A stretch of DNA of 64,000 nucleotides from CAYJPV01 sp964372095 (GCA_964372095.1 CAYJPV010000022.1:31891-95890), one strand, 5' to 3'. Numbered from the stretch's first letter, positions 1 to 9,546 are shown. Notes: generated from the letters alone by a model not told the origin. Program-made: numbers and translations.

Positions 1-1078
1 CCCCCAGCGCCGTCACCGCTTCGAGCTTGATGTTCGGCTCGAGGCCGGTCGTCTGCACCAGACGCCGAAGGACCGCGACGCCGTCCGGCGTACCGATCTG
101 CCCGAGCGCCCGGATCGCCTGCACGGCCGCCCGCGGGTCGAGGCGCCACGCGTCGGCCAGCGAGGCGAGCACGGGAACCGCGCTGGCCACCTTCTGGGCG
201 CCCAGGCCGCGCGCGGCAAAGGCGCGTCCAATCCCGCCGTCCGTCGCCCGGGCGAACGCGACCAGCCCCGGCACGGCGCGCGGATCCTCCATCCGTCCCA
301 GCGCATACGCCACGGGCCACCAGCGTGACACCGGCGCTCCGTCGTCCCGGATCGCCAGCGAGGCCAGGGCATCCCACGCTTTCATCCGCGTGAGCGCGTA
401 CAACGCCAGCCTGAACGCTTCGGCCTCGGGCGACTGCGGAAACGCCTCGTCTCCAGGCGCCAGGGCCGCCACCTGCGGCTGTGCCGCATGCGCTGACGCC
501 ATCCGGACGATGGCTGGCGCCGAGGCGAGGTCGCCAATACGGCCCAACGCTTCGGCCGCACGCCCCTGCACCATCGGCGACGGGTCCGCGAGCGCCGCCT
601 GCAGCGGCTCCAGCGCGGATCGGCTGCCGACGAGCCCCATCGCGAACGCCGCCATCTGCCGGACTTCCGGCTCCGTATCCGTAGCGAGCAGCGGCGCCAG
701 AAGGGCCACGCCCTCGCCGAGCCCGACGCGGCCGACGGCGAGCGCCGCCCGGCGGCGGATACGCGCCTCGTGGTCCGCGAGCAGGCGCCGCAGGTCCGGT
801 GACGGCGGCCGCGGCACGGCAGCCGCCTTGTTGTCCCGCTTCCCCGCCGGCGCGGGCGTCGGCGCGGGAAGGGCCGGGAACGGCTGCGCGTCGGCCAGGA
901 CGCGGCGATCCTCGAGCATGAGGATCCAGGCCATTTTCTGCTCGAACGTCAGCACGGATCCGGATCGCGCCGGCGACGACGGGGCTTGCGGCCCCGACGT
1001 CTCTGCCGGACACGCCGCACGCCCCACCGCGGTTGCCGACAGGAGCACGAGCACGAAGATCACCACGCGCCGTATCAC
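1..1078 (-). CDS. HEAT-repeat protein, secreted, C-terminus cut off by window edge
   Basis: The reading frame runs off the left edge, so only about 359 N-terminal residues are visible. It starts at a GTG with a strong AAGGAG-type ribosome site eight bases upstream. The N-terminus (MIRRVVIFVLVLLSATAV) is a signal peptide. After a Pro/Ala linker come tandem helical repeats of about 30 residues with the HEAT pattern (DPSPMVQGRAAEALGRIGD, LDPRAAVQAIRALGQIG). HEAT/PBS-lyase repeat proteins are scaffolds, and several bacterial ones act in the periplasm. Some members end in a peptidyl-prolyl isomerase domain, which cannot be checked because the C-terminus is missing. The repeat class is clear; the role is unknown. 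Confidence 0.75.
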   Translation of the reverse strand, partial: MIRRVVIFVLVLLSATAVGRAACPAETSGPQAPSSPARSGSVLTFEQKMAWILMLEDRRVLADAQPFPALPAPTPAPAGKRDNKAAAVPRPPSPDLRRLLADHEARIRRRAALAVGRVGLGEGVALLAPLLATDTEPEVRQMAAFAMGLVGSRSALEPLQAALADPSPMVQGRAAEALGRIGDLASAPAIVRMASAHAAQPQVAALAPGDEAFPQSPEAEAFRLALYALTRMKAWDALASLAIRDDGAPVSRWWPVAYALGRMEDPRAVPGLVAFARATDGGIGRAFAARGLGAQKVASAVPVLASLADAWRLDPRAAVQAIRALGQIGTPDGVAVLRRLVQTTGLEPNIKLEAVTALG

Positions 1079-1119
1079 GACACCCTCTCCTTCTTCAGCC
1101 GTCCCTGACACGTCCTCTG

Positions 1120-2226
1120 TCACGCGAACTCGGCGCGGCGGATGGTCGTGTCGTCAATCAGGCCGGGGACGATCCGCACGCCGATCCCGGGGCCGGCCGG
1201 CAGCGGAATCGTTCCGTCCGGCTGCACCTCGATTGGCGGATCGATCAGATCCGGCACGTAATACCGCCTGCTGGCCGCGACGTCGCCGGGCAAGGTGAAG
1301 TTCGGCAACGACGACAGGTGCAGGTTGTGGGCCCGGCCGATGCCCGACTCCAGCATACCGCCGTGCCACACCGGAATGCCGTGCGACGCGCACAGATCGT
1401 GCAGCCGGATGGACTCGCCATGCCCGCCAACGCGCCCGGGTTTGACGTTGATGATCCGGCAGGCTCCGGCAGCAATGGCGTCCCGCGCGTGACGCACGCT
1501 GTGAATCGACTCGTCGAGGCACACGGGCGTCGCCAGGCGACGTTGCAGCACGGCGTGGTCGGCGATGTCCTCGTACTCGAGGGGCTGCTCGATCATCAGC
1601 AGCCCGAATTCGTCAAGGCGGGCGAGGTGTTCCGCGTCGCGCAGCGTGTACGCGGCGTTGGCGTCCACCATCAGCGGCACGTCGCCGAACCGCCGGCGGA
1701 TGATCCGCACGGCATCGACGTCCCAGCCCGGCTTCACCTTGATCTTGATGCGGCGATACCCCTCGGCGAGTTCGGCGCCGACCCGCTCGACGAGGTCGTC
1801 CAGTGAGTCCTGGATCCCGATGGAGACGCCCGCCGGGATGTCCCTGGCCGTGCCGCCCAGCACCTGGTGAAGGGGCAGGCCCTGCTGCCGGGCGAACAGG
1901 TCCCACGCCGCCATCTCGACGGCGGCCTTGGCCATGTTGTGCCCCCGCACGCGGGCCATCGCCGGGTAGACGTCGGCGGGATGCGCGAACGCCCGGCCCA
2001 GCACGAGGGGCGCCAGAAACGTCGCGGTGATGTGCCACGCCGTCTCGACCGTTTCGGAGCTGTAGTACGGATCGTTGTCCGCCACACACTCGCCGAGTCC
2101 CGTCTCGCCGTCACCGTCCACGCGCACCAGCAGGAAGGTCCGATCATGGACGCGGCCGAAACTGGTTTCGAAAACACGCACCAGCGGCAGTCGCAGCACA
2201 CGCAGTTCGAGGCGTTCGATTCTCAC
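1120..2226 (-). CDS. menC: Enolase-superfamily enzyme, o-succinylbenzoate synthase / N-succinylamino acid racemase type
   Basis: 368 residues, the normal length for the muconate-lactonizing subgroup. Capping domain to about residue 125, then the barrel. Visible active-site elements are the KxK pair K163/K165 (RIKIKVKPG), metal ligands D188 (VDANAAY), E213 (IEQPL) and D238 (CLDESIH), and K262 (INVKPGRVGG). This set fits o-succinylbenzoate synthases and the closely related N-succinylamino acid racemases. OSBS makes o-succinylbenzoate in menaquinone synthesis, but no other men gene is near; NSAR would racemise N-acylated amino acids. The two cannot be separated by motif. It lies just downstream of the nucleoside kinase gene on the same strand. 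Confidence 0.75.
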   Translation of the reverse strand: MRIERLELRVLRLPLVRVFETSFGRVHDRTFLLVRVDGDGETGLGECVADNDPYYSSETVETAWHITATFLAPLVLGRAFAHPADVYPAMARVRGHNMAKAAVEMAAWDLFARQQGLPLHQVLGGTARDIPAGVSIGIQDSLDDLVERVGAELAEGYRRIKIKVKPGWDVDAVRIIRRRFGDVPLMVDANAAYTLRDAEHLARLDEFGLLMIEQPLEYEDIADHAVLQRRLATPVCLDESIHSVRHARDAIAAGACRIINVKPGRVGGHGESIRLHDLCASHGIPVWHGGMLESGIGRAHNLHLSSLPNFTLPGDVAASRRYYVPDLIDPPIEVQPDGTIPLPAGPGIGVRIVPGLIDDTTIRRAEFA

Positions 2227-2234
2227 CGGCGTTC

Positions 2235-2876
2235 CTAACGTGGACGCGGCACGTAGTACTGCGTGCCCTTGCCCATGACGCGGATTTGATGGATCAGGTC
2301 ATCCACCGCCTCCTCGTCGGCCGAGAAGTCCACCTGCGACGTTTCCACCACCAGCAGGGGCGTCGCGGTGTAGTGGAAGAAGAAATGCTGGTAGGCGTCG
2401 TTCAGTTCCTTGATGTAACCCGCCTCCAGGCTGGGTCCTTCGTGATCGGGCCGCCTGGCCCGCTCTTTCGCCCGCCGGACGAGCAGGTCCGTCGACGCCT
2501 GGAGATACACGACAAGGTCGGGCTGCGGGATATCACGGGCCAGCAGTTCGTAGACCTTCTGGTAGATGAACAGCTCGTTGTCGTCGAGGCTCAGGTACGC
2601 GTAGATCCGATCCTTCTCGAACAGGTAGTCGCAGATCGTCACGTGGCTGAACAACTCGGTCTGCCGAAGGGACGTCTGCTGCCGATGGCGGCTCAACAGG
2701 AAGAACAGCTGGGCCTGGAACGCCGACCCCGGCTTCTCCTGGTAGAAGTCCGCCAGGAAGGGGTTGTCGTTGTCCTCGAGCACCGCCGTGGCGTCGAGGC
2801 GCACCGACACCCGTTCCGCCAGCGCGGTTTTGCCGACCCCCACCGGGCCCTCGATGGCAATGTACTGGTAGTCCAC
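2235..2876 (-). CDS. Deoxynucleoside kinase (deoxyadenosine/deoxycytidine kinase family)
   Basis: Phosphorylates deoxynucleosides in the salvage pathway. P-loop GPVGVGKT at residues 10-17, a central segment with DYLFEKDRIYA (the region carrying the ERS/DRS-like motif) and an arginine-rich lid (RRAKERARR). From the GTG chosen here it has 213 residues, the usual family length. A longer frame from the ATG at 2948 would overlap the accD start codon on the other strand and add residues that do not look conserved. No Shine-Dalgarno site is visible, but a TATACT box lies eight bases before the GTG, which suggests leaderless translation. Divergent from accD. Confidence 0.8.
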   Translation of the reverse strand: MDYQYIAIEGPVGVGKTALAERVSVRLDATAVLEDNDNPFLADFYQEKPGSAFQAQLFFLLSRHRQQTSLRQTELFSHVTICDYLFEKDRIYAYLSLDDNELFIYQKVYELLARDIPQPDLVVYLQASTDLLVRRAKERARRPDHEGPSLEAGYIKELNDAYQHFFFHYTATPLLVVETSQVDFSADEEAVDDLIHQIRVMGKGTQYYVPRPR

Positions 2877-2946
2877 CGGGGCTGAGTATAACGCACGGGC
2901 TCCTTGCTGCTGTCCCACCCCCTCCCATCCCTGATAAACTGCCTCC

Positions 2947-3843
2947 ATGCCCTGGTTCAAGAAAGAGAAGAAGGCACCGATCCCGGCGCCAGCCAAGGAC
3001 ACGGCGGTTCGGGTACCCGAAGGCCTCTGGATCAAGTGCCCGACGTGCGCCCAGGTCATCTACAACAAGGACCTGCAGGCGAACCTCCAGGTGTGCCCCA
3101 AGTGCTCGCATCACTTCCGGATGACCGCCGCCGAACGCCTGGGCATGCTGCTCGACGGGCCCTGGCGGGAGCACGACGATGGCCTGGTGTCGACTGACCC
3201 GCTGGACTTCACCGATACAAAGCCGTATCGGGATCGCCTGAAGTCCAGCATCAAGAGCACCGGCCGCCGCGACGCCGTGGTCACGGCCACCGGCACGCTC
3301 GACGGGCTTCCGGTCGAAGTGGCCGCCATGGAATACAGCTTCATCGGCGGCAGCATGGGCGTCGTGGTCGGCGAGAAGATCACCCGCGCGATCGAGCGGG
3401 CCCTGGCCGCGCGCGTGCCGATGATCATCGTGTCGTGTTCGGGCGGCGCGCGGATGATGGAAGGCGCGCTGTCGCTCATGCAGATGGCCAAGGTCTCGGC
3501 CGCGCTCGCGCGCCTCGATCGCGCGAGACTCCCGTATATCTCGTTGCTGACCGACCCCACCACCGGCGGCGTGACGGCGAGTTTCGCCATGCTGGGCGAC
3601 GTGAACATCGCGGAGCCGAAGGCCCTGATCGGGTTCGCCGGGCCGCGGGTCATCGAACAGACCATCCGCCAGAAACTGCCGGAGGGGTTCCAGCGGAGCG
3701 AGTTCCTGCTCGAACACGGCCTGCTCGACATGGTGGTCGACCGCCGTGAGCTGAAGGCCGCGATCGCCAGGGCCCTGCGTTTCATGGGCGCGCGGGAACA
3801 GGCCGCCGTCGCCGGGCGCGGAGACCTGGCAACCGCCCCCTGA
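2947..3843 (+). CDS. accD: Acetyl-CoA carboxylase carboxyltransferase subunit beta
   Basis: Carries out, with AccA, the transfer of the carboxyl group from carboxybiotin to acetyl-CoA, giving malonyl-CoA for fatty acid synthesis. 298 residues, normal length. The N-terminal zinc ribbon has Cys31, Cys34, Cys50 and Cys53 (WIKCPTC and VCPKC); the crotonase-fold carboxyltransferase domain follows, with SGGARMMEG and TDPTTGGVTASFAMLGD. folC starts one base after the stop, the accD-folC pairing common in bacteria. A TAAACT hexamer ends six bases before the ATG and no ribosome site is visible, so the transcript may be leaderless. Confidence 0.96.
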   Translation: MPWFKKEKKAPIPAPAKDTAVRVPEGLWIKCPTCAQVIYNKDLQANLQVCPKCSHHFRMTAAERLGMLLDGPWREHDDGLVSTDPLDFTDTKPYRDRLKSSIKSTGRRDAVVTATGTLDGLPVEVAAMEYSFIGGSMGVVVGEKITRAIERALAARVPMIIVSCSGGARMMEGALSLMQMAKVSAALARLDRARLPYISLLTDPTTGGVTASFAMLGDVNIAEPKALIGFAGPRVIEQTIRQKLPEGFQRSEFLLEHGLLDMVVDRRELKAAIARALRFMGAREQAAVAGRGDLATAP

Positions 3844-3844
3844 C

Positions 3845-5167
3845 GTGAACGCCATCGAGTACCTCTTCGGCCTCGAGTTTCACGGCCACAAGTTCGGCCT
3901 CGATAACATCCGCGCCCTCACCGACGAACTGGGACGCCCGCAAGAGGCATTCCGTGCGCTGCACGTGGCCGGGACCAACGGCAAGGGGTCCGTGTGCGCC
4001 ATGGCCGCGGCGGCACTCCGCGCGGCCGGTCACCGGACCGGCTGCTACACCTCTCCGCACCTGGTCGATCTCGAAGAACGTTTCCAGGTGGACGGTCGCG
4101 CCTTGCCGCAAGCGCAGGTCGAAGCCGCAGTCGAGGACGTGCGCCTGGCGGCGGACCGCCTGCTGACAACCGGCCGGCTGCGCGCGTTGCCCACGTTCTT
4201 CGAAGTGGCTACCGCCGCCGCGTTCGAACTGTTCCGCCGCGCCGGCGTCCGCGTCGCCGTCCTCGAAGTCGGGCTGGGCGGGCGGCTGGATGCCACGAAC
4301 ATCGTCTCGCCCCCTGTCGGCGTCATCACAAACATCGATCTGGAGCACCAGCAGTACCTCGGTCACACGCTGGCCGAGATTGCCTTCGAGAAGGCCGGCA
4401 TCGTCAAGTCCGGCATGCAGATCGTCTCAGGAGCCCTGCGGGACGAGGCCCGCGCCGTCATCCGGGATATCTGCCACTCCCGGGGCGCGTCGCTGATCGA
4501 GGTCCCCGATGACATGACAACGGCCACGTCGTTCGTCGACGGGCGTGTCCGGGTCATCTGCCAGACGCCCGTGCGCGCGTATCCCGCGTGTGTGCTGGGA
4601 TTGCGGGGGCGCCATCAACTGGCGAACGCCCTCGTGGCGGTGCGGGCGCTCGAGGCGTTCGACGCGGCGGGTGTCCCGGTGCCCGCCGGCGCCGTCGTCG
4701 CGGGTCTCGAAGGCGCTGTGTGGCCGGGCCGCCTCGACATGATCGAGTGGCCCGGCGGCTGCCGGGTCCTGCTCGACGCCGCCCACAACCCGGCCGGGGC
4801 ACGCACGCTCGCCGACTACCTGACGGAGGTGCACCCCGAGGGCCTCCCGCTGGTGATCGGCGCGGTCCGGGACAAAGACCACGAGGCCATGCTCGAGGCA
4901 CTGCTGCCGCACGCCCGGTGCGTGGTCGTCACCGAGCCGCCGACGCCTCGCGCCGCCGCGGCGGCCGACCTGGCAGACGTCGTCCGGCGCGTGGCCCGGT
5001 CCGCGGCCACGCCGGCGTCAACGCCGTTGATGGTCATCGAAGAACCCGACCCCGGACGAGCCATCGCGCGGGCCGCCCACGAGGGGCGGACGGCCTGTGT
5101 GGCGGGCTCGATCTTCCTGGTCGGCGCCGTGCTGGCGCTGGCGCGCGCACACGGTCAGCGGGTGTAG
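3845..5167 (+). CDS. folC: Bifunctional dihydrofolate synthase / folylpolyglutamate synthase
   Basis: Adds glutamate to dihydropteroate and extends the gamma-polyglutamate tail of folates, ATP-dependent, in the cytoplasm. 440 residues, normal length. The P-loop HVAGTNGKGS lies at residues 40-49. The Mur-ligase-like central domain carries LEVGLGGRLDATN and NIDLEHQQYLG; the C-terminal domain has LLDAAHNPAGA. It begins with GTG one base after the accD stop and must be translated from the same message. The lptD gene follows 36 bases later. Confidence 0.95.
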   Translation: MNAIEYLFGLEFHGHKFGLDNIRALTDELGRPQEAFRALHVAGTNGKGSVCAMAAAALRAAGHRTGCYTSPHLVDLEERFQVDGRALPQAQVEAAVEDVRLAADRLLTTGRLRALPTFFEVATAAAFELFRRAGVRVAVLEVGLGGRLDATNIVSPPVGVITNIDLEHQQYLGHTLAEIAFEKAGIVKSGMQIVSGALRDEARAVIRDICHSRGASLIEVPDDMTTATSFVDGRVRVICQTPVRAYPACVLGLRGRHQLANALVAVRALEAFDAAGVPVPAGAVVAGLEGAVWPGRLDMIEWPGGCRVLLDAAHNPAGARTLADYLTEVHPEGLPLVIGAVRDKDHEAMLEALLPHARCVVVTEPPTPRAAAAADLADVVRRVARSAATPASTPLMVIEEPDPGRAIARAAHEGRTACVAGSIFLVGAVLALARAHGQRV

Positions 5168-5203
5168 GACACTGGCACACGGGTCGTGGTAACCTTCGAT
5201 GAC

Positions 5204-7495
5204 ATGCGTCGATCGGCCTTGATCCTCTTGTGCGGCGGCCTGCTGGCCGTGGCGGCGGGTGCCGCTGCCCAGACCGTCCCGCTGCCCGGCACGGACGCGG
5301 GCCGGCAGCGGCGCATCGAGCGCCTGGCCGACAACCACTGGAAACTGACAGGCGATGTCGAGATCGAACGGGAAGGGGTACGCCTCTTCGCGGACGAGAT
5401 GGAGTACTTCACCGACACGTTCGTGGTGATCGCAACAGGCAATGTGGTCTTCGCCACGGCATCCCATCGCATCGCGGCCGACAGCGCCGAACTGAACCTG
5501 CAGACCAAGCTGGGCACCTTCGTCAACGCCTCGGGCAGCGCCTCCCTGGGCGATGCCAAGCCGGCGAGCGCCTTCGGGACGCAGGAGCCCGACATCTACT
5601 TCTACGGGAAGTTGATCGAGAAGATCGGCAAGGAGAAGTACCGGATCTCGGATGGCGGGTTCACCGCCTGCGTGCAGCCGAAACCGCGATGGGAGCTGAC
5701 GTCGGGCACGGTCATCCTGAGTCTCGACCACTACGCCCTGCTCCTGAATCCGATCATGCGGGTGAAGGGCGTGCCGGTGTTCTACATGCCCGTCATCTAC
5801 TACCCGATCCGGAACGACGATCGGTCGACAGGGTTCCTGCTGCCGGTGTACGGGACGTCAACGCTGCGCGGGCACACGATCAGCAACGCGTTTTTCTGGG
5901 CCATCGGACGCAGCCAGGACGCCACGCTGGTGCACGACTGGTTTTCGAGCACGGGCCAGGGATACGGCGGGGAGTATCGGTACGTCGCGGGCCCGACATC
6001 CGCCGGCGACGCCCGGGTGTACGTGATCAAGGAGAAGCCGACCGAGACGAAGAGCACCAGCGGCGCGGTCACCACCGGTGAAGGCCGGCAGGGTTTCGAG
6101 GTGCGGGGCAATGTCAGCCAGGGTTTTCCGTTCAAGCTGCGCGGCCGGGCCCGGGTCGACTACTTTTCCAACATCGAAATCCAGCAGAACTACTCCCAGA
6201 ACATCTATGCCGCGTCCCTGCGTCAGCGGTACTACGGCGCCAATCTGTCGGGGGCCTGGGGCGCGTACTCGGTGAACGGATCGATCGACCGCAGCGAGCT
6301 GTTCTACAGCACCACGAGCTCCATCACCGCAGCCGCCCGCCCGCGGCTGTCCTTCGGGCGGGCGGAACGCCCGGTCTGGAGGACTCCCCTCTACGCGTCC
6401 TTCGGCGCCGAGTACGTCGCACTCGCGCGGGAAACGACCTACGGCAAGAGCACCACCGCCCTCGACATCCAGCGCGTGGACATGACGCCGACGGTCCGTC
6501 TGCCCTTCCGGAAGTGGGCGTTCCTCACCGTCAACTCGTCGGCGTCCTGGCGGTACACACGGTGGAACAAGAGCCAGGGGCCGGGCAGCACGATTCTGGA
6601 AGAACCGGTCAGCCGGTCCTTCTTCGAACTGCGGAGCCGCATCGTCGGCCCCGTCTTCAGCCGGATCTGGAACACGAACTCGGGGTACGCGGAAAAGATC
6701 AAGCACACGATCGAGCCGAGCGTGACGATTGATCGTGTGACCGCTTTCGACACGTTCACCAAGATCGTCAAGCTGGACAGTATCGACTACACCATCGGCG
6801 GGTCGACGCGGTTCACCTACGGGCTCGAGAACCGGATCTATGCCAAGCGGCCGGTGAAAGGCCGCCAGGGGCAGGCCCGGGAGATTTTCAGTGTGATCGT
6901 ACGCCAGACCTACTACACCGATGAGAACGCGTCGTCGGTCGACGGGTCCTACCAGTCGGGGTTCACGGTGCAGCTGGCCGCCCCGTCCAAGTTTTCCCCG
7001 ATTTCACTCCAGGCGCGGGCGACGCCACTGACCGGGCTGGCTGCGGACCTGCGGGTGGAGTACGACAAGCAGATCGAGACCATCAAGACCCTGGGCCTGA
7101 GCGGCAGCGTCGCGGTCAAGAGCTGGGCCATCGTGTCGGGAGCCTGGAACAAGCAGCGGTATTTCTTCGACCCCAAGAACCCGGCGAAGATCTCCGCCGA
7201 GTATCAGTTCATCTCGGGCGGCGGGTCGCTGCGCCTGCTCAACGGCCGGCTCGGCGGCGACCTGTCGTTCAACTACGACGTCACGCGCGAAGTGATGATG
7301 CAGCGGCGGATGATCGGGTTCTACAACATCCAGTGCTGCGGCATCGCCGTCGAATACCAGGTGTACGATTTCTCCGGCTACAGCTCGTTCGTCGTGCCGA
7401 AAGACAAACGGTTCAACATCTCGCTGACGCTCGCCGGCCTCGGGACGTTCTCCAACTTCCTCGGCGCGTTCGGCGGCGGCGGCTCTACACGGTAG
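5204..7495 (+). CDS. lptD: LPS-assembly protein LptD-like outer membrane protein
   Basis: 762 residues. Signal peptide MRRSALILLCGGLLAVAAGAAAQ, then an OstA/LptA-like jellyroll at about 40-150 (NHWKLTGDVEIEREG, FADEMEYFTDT, HRIAADSAELN). A long beta-rich barrel follows, including the LptD hallmark near residues 185-230 (INPIMRVKG-type segment, VPVFYMPVIYYPIRND, RSTGFLLP). LptD is the outer membrane channel that inserts lipopolysaccharide. The ATG at 5204 is preferred over an in-frame GTG at 5186 because it opens directly onto the signal peptide. A TAACCT hexamer lies eight bases upstream. The frame ends four bases before an epimerase gene. Confidence 0.85.
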   Translation: MRRSALILLCGGLLAVAAGAAAQTVPLPGTDAGRQRRIERLADNHWKLTGDVEIEREGVRLFADEMEYFTDTFVVIATGNVVFATASHRIAADSAELNLQTKLGTFVNASGSASLGDAKPASAFGTQEPDIYFYGKLIEKIGKEKYRISDGGFTACVQPKPRWELTSGTVILSLDHYALLLNPIMRVKGVPVFYMPVIYYPIRNDDRSTGFLLPVYGTSTLRGHTISNAFFWAIGRSQDATLVHDWFSSTGQGYGGEYRYVAGPTSAGDARVYVIKEKPTETKSTSGAVTTGEGRQGFEVRGNVSQGFPFKLRGRARVDYFSNIEIQQNYSQNIYAASLRQRYYGANLSGAWGAYSVNGSIDRSELFYSTTSSITAAARPRLSFGRAERPVWRTPLYASFGAEYVALARETTYGKSTTALDIQRVDMTPTVRLPFRKWAFLTVNSSASWRYTRWNKSQGPGSTILEEPVSRSFFELRSRIVGPVFSRIWNTNSGYAEKIKHTIEPSVTIDRVTAFDTFTKIVKLDSIDYTIGGSTRFTYGLENRIYAKRPVKGRQGQAREIFSVIVRQTYYTDENASSVDGSYQSGFTVQLAAPSKFSPISLQARATPLTGLAADLRVEYDKQIETIKTLGLSGSVAVKSWAIVSGAWNKQRYFFDPKNPAKISAEYQFISGGGSLRLLNGRLGGDLSFNYDVTREVMMQRRMIGFYNIQCCGIAVEYQVYDFSGYSSFVVPKDKRFNISLTLAGLGTFSNFLGAFGGGGSTR

Positions 7496-7499
7496 GACC

Positions 7500-8459
7500 A
7501 TGAGCACCCGTCCGACGGTCCTCGTCACCGGCGCGGCCGGCTTTGCCGGCAGTCACCTGCTCGATCTGCTGGCCCGCAGCGACGCACGGGTGGTGGCATG
7601 GCGGCGCCCCGGCATCGGAGCCGACGTGCAGGCCCGGTATCCGGGCGTCGCCTGGCGCGAACTCGAACTGCTCGACGCGGAGGCGGTCCGCCGCGAGGTC
7701 GCGTCTGTCGCGCCGGCGTTCATCTACCATCTGGCCGGCGCGCCGCACGTGGGGAATTCCTGGAGCACCGCGTCCGATACGCTTGCGATCAACGTCCTCG
7801 CCACGCACCATCTGCTCGAGGCGCTGCGAGCGGCCGGACTCCGGAGCCGCGTCGTGGTGCCCAGTTCGGCGTACGTGTACAAGCCGGCAGACCACCCGCT
7901 GCGGGAAGACGACCCCATCCAGTCGACCAATCCGTACGCCCTGAGCAAGATCGCGACCGAACTCGCGGCACAGCTGGCCGCGCGGGACGACGGGATTCCG
8001 GTGGTCGTCTCCCGATCGTTCAACCACATCGGCCCCCGGCAGGATCCGTCGTTCTTCGCCGCCGCGGTGGCCCGCCAGATCGCGCAGATCGAGCGGCACC
8101 AGCTCGAGCCGGTCATCAAGGTCGGCAACCTCGACTCCTACCGGGACTTCACCGACGTGCGCGACACGGTGCGCGCCTACCAGGCGCTGGTGGAGCGCGG
8201 CGAACCCGGCGGCATCTACAACGTCTGCTCCGGGCACCCGATGAAGGTACGCACGCTGCTGGACGGCCTGGTCAGCCTCGCGAAGGTTCCGGTCACCGTC
8301 GAGATCGATCCCGCGCGGTTCCGGCCGCACGACACACCGGTCATCGTCGGTGATCCCGGCCGGCTGATGCGGGAACTGGGCTGGGCGCCTCTGGTGCCGT
8401 TCGATCAGACCCTGCGCGACCTACTGGATTACTGGAGAGAGGCCGTCGTCACGTCGTGA
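7500..8459 (+). CDS. NAD(P)-dependent sugar-nucleotide epimerase/reductase (GDP-4-keto-6-deoxymannose reductase-like)
   Basis: Extended short-chain dehydrogenase of 319 residues. Rossmann motif VTGAAGFAGSH near the N-terminus, HLAGAPHVGNSW, catalytic serines at SSAYVYK and the YALSK dyad (YxxxK). RSFNHIGPRQ and the DFTDVRDTVRAY segment are typical of Rmd- and Gmd-like enzymes that reduce or epimerise GDP-linked hexoses. It begins four bases after lptD, so it is probably in the same operon and part of lipopolysaccharide sugar supply. A gmd gene lies far away at 54.3 kb; together they could make a GDP-6-deoxyhexose, but this is inference and the exact substrate is not set by the sequence. Confidence 0.8.
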   Translation: MSTRPTVLVTGAAGFAGSHLLDLLARSDARVVAWRRPGIGADVQARYPGVAWRELELLDAEAVRREVASVAPAFIYHLAGAPHVGNSWSTASDTLAINVLATHHLLEALRAAGLRSRVVVPSSAYVYKPADHPLREDDPIQSTNPYALSKIATELAAQLAARDDGIPVVVSRSFNHIGPRQDPSFFAAAVARQIAQIERHQLEPVIKVGNLDSYRDFTDVRDTVRAYQALVERGEPGGIYNVCSGHPMKVRTLLDGLVSLAKVPVTVEIDPARFRPHDTPVIVGDPGRLMRELGWAPLVPFDQTLRDLLDYWREAVVTS

Positions 8460-8482
8460 ACGTCGGCGGCCCGTTCATCCGC

Positions 8483-8502
8483 CCCGCCGCGCCTGCGGCG
8501 GG
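8483..8502. other. GC-rich hairpin between two epimerase genes
   Basis: Perfect 8-base stem (CCCGCCGC / GCGGCGGG) with a four-base loop in the 73-base gap. No T-run follows, so it is more likely an attenuating or mRNA-stabilising hairpin than a full terminator. Confidence 0.35.
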
Positions 8503-8532
8503 ACGTGAGCCGCCGGCGAGTCTGGAGTCATC

Positions 8533-9531
8533 GTGAGGGTGCTGGTGACGGGCGGGACGGGGTACCTCGGCCAGGCGGTGGTGCGCCTGCTCCACCGCGC
8601 CGGCCACGACGTGGTGCTCTATGGCCGCCGCGCCGCTGAGGCCGCGGCGGGGTTCACGGGCGGGGCCCCCGCCGTCACGGGTGTCGATGCGGATATCCGG
8701 GACGCCGCGCGCCTGACCGCCGCGGCCCGCGGGTGCGAGATCCTGCTCCACATGGCTGCGCTCGTGGCCGTCTGGCGACGACGGGCCGCGGACTTCGATG
8801 ACGTCAACGTCAGCGGGCTGCGGCACGTCCTCGAGGCCGCACGAACCTGCGGCGTTCGGCGCGTGGTCTACACATCGTCATTCCTCGCGCCCGTCCCCGC
8901 GACGCTCAGCGGCGCGCCAGCCTGGAACGACTACCAGCGCACGAAAGCCGCTGCCGACCACCTCGCCGATGCGGCCGTTGAACGCGGCGCCCCGCTGGTT
9001 CGTCTCTACCCGGGCGTGATCTACGGACCAGGTCCGCTGACCGACGGTAACCTCGTGGGCAGGCAGATCGCCGACCACCTCGCCGGTCGTCTGCCCGGCC
9101 TGGTCGGCGCCGACCGGATCTGGTCCTTCGCGTACATCGACGACGTGGCGGCGGCGCACGTCGCCGCCGTCGAACGGGGGGCCGGTGGTCGCCGGTACCT
9201 CCTGGGCGGTGACAACGCCACGCAGATGCGGCCTTTCGAAATCCTGCGAGACGTGACCGGCCGCCCTCTGCCGCGGCGCCTGCCGGCGTGGCTGGTTGCC
9301 GCCGGCGCGGCGGCCGGTGAACTGGGCGCCGCCGCCCTCGGCCGGGCGCCGCTCGTGACAACCGGCACACTGGAAATCCTGCTGCGCGACTGGCCCCTGA
9401 ACAGCGAACTGGCCCAGGACGAGCTCGGCTATCGTGTGACCCCAATCCCGGCTGGCATCGGGGCCATCATCGATCAGCTGGTGCAGCCGGGCGGGACCGC
9501 CCCGCCGGACGCCCGATCCGACATGTCGTAA
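8533..9531 (+). CDS. NAD-dependent epimerase/dehydratase, HpnA / dihydroflavonol-reductase-like
   Basis: 332 residues from a GTG start. Rossmann motif VTGGTGYLGQ, YTSS serine motif, active-site YQRTK (YxxxK) and the family block IYGPGPLTDGN. The central and C-terminal part (FAYIDDVAAAHVAAVERG, YLLGGDN) follows the pattern of hopanoid-associated HpnA proteins and dihydroflavonol-4-reductases. Those act on sugar or prenyl-lipid-linked substrates, which fits the next two genes, but no hopanoid gene is present here. Fifteen bases separate it from the kinase fusion gene, suggesting one operon. Substrate unknown. Confidence 0.75.
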   Translation: MRVLVTGGTGYLGQAVVRLLHRAGHDVVLYGRRAAEAAAGFTGGAPAVTGVDADIRDAARLTAAARGCEILLHMAALVAVWRRRAADFDDVNVSGLRHVLEAARTCGVRRVVYTSSFLAPVPATLSGAPAWNDYQRTKAAADHLADAAVERGAPLVRLYPGVIYGPGPLTDGNLVGRQIADHLAGRLPGLVGADRIWSFAYIDDVAAAHVAAVERGAGGRRYLLGGDNATQMRPFEILRDVTGRPLPRRLPAWLVAAGAAAGELGAAALGRAPLVTTGTLEILLRDWPLNSELAQDELGYRVTPIPAGIGAIIDQLVQPGGTAPPDARSDMS

Positions 9532-9546
9532 GATAGGCAGACCATC

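Noticed and set aside
27..1298. Plus-strand frame of 423 codons at the left end
   Set aside because: The minus strand encodes HEAT repeats with a signal peptide and a ribosome site; the plus frame is Arg/Ala-rich noise.
1120..2226. Start of a menaquinone biosynthesis cluster
   Set aside because: No menB, menD, menE, menF or menH gene is nearby, so only a MenC/NSAR-type enzyme can be claimed.
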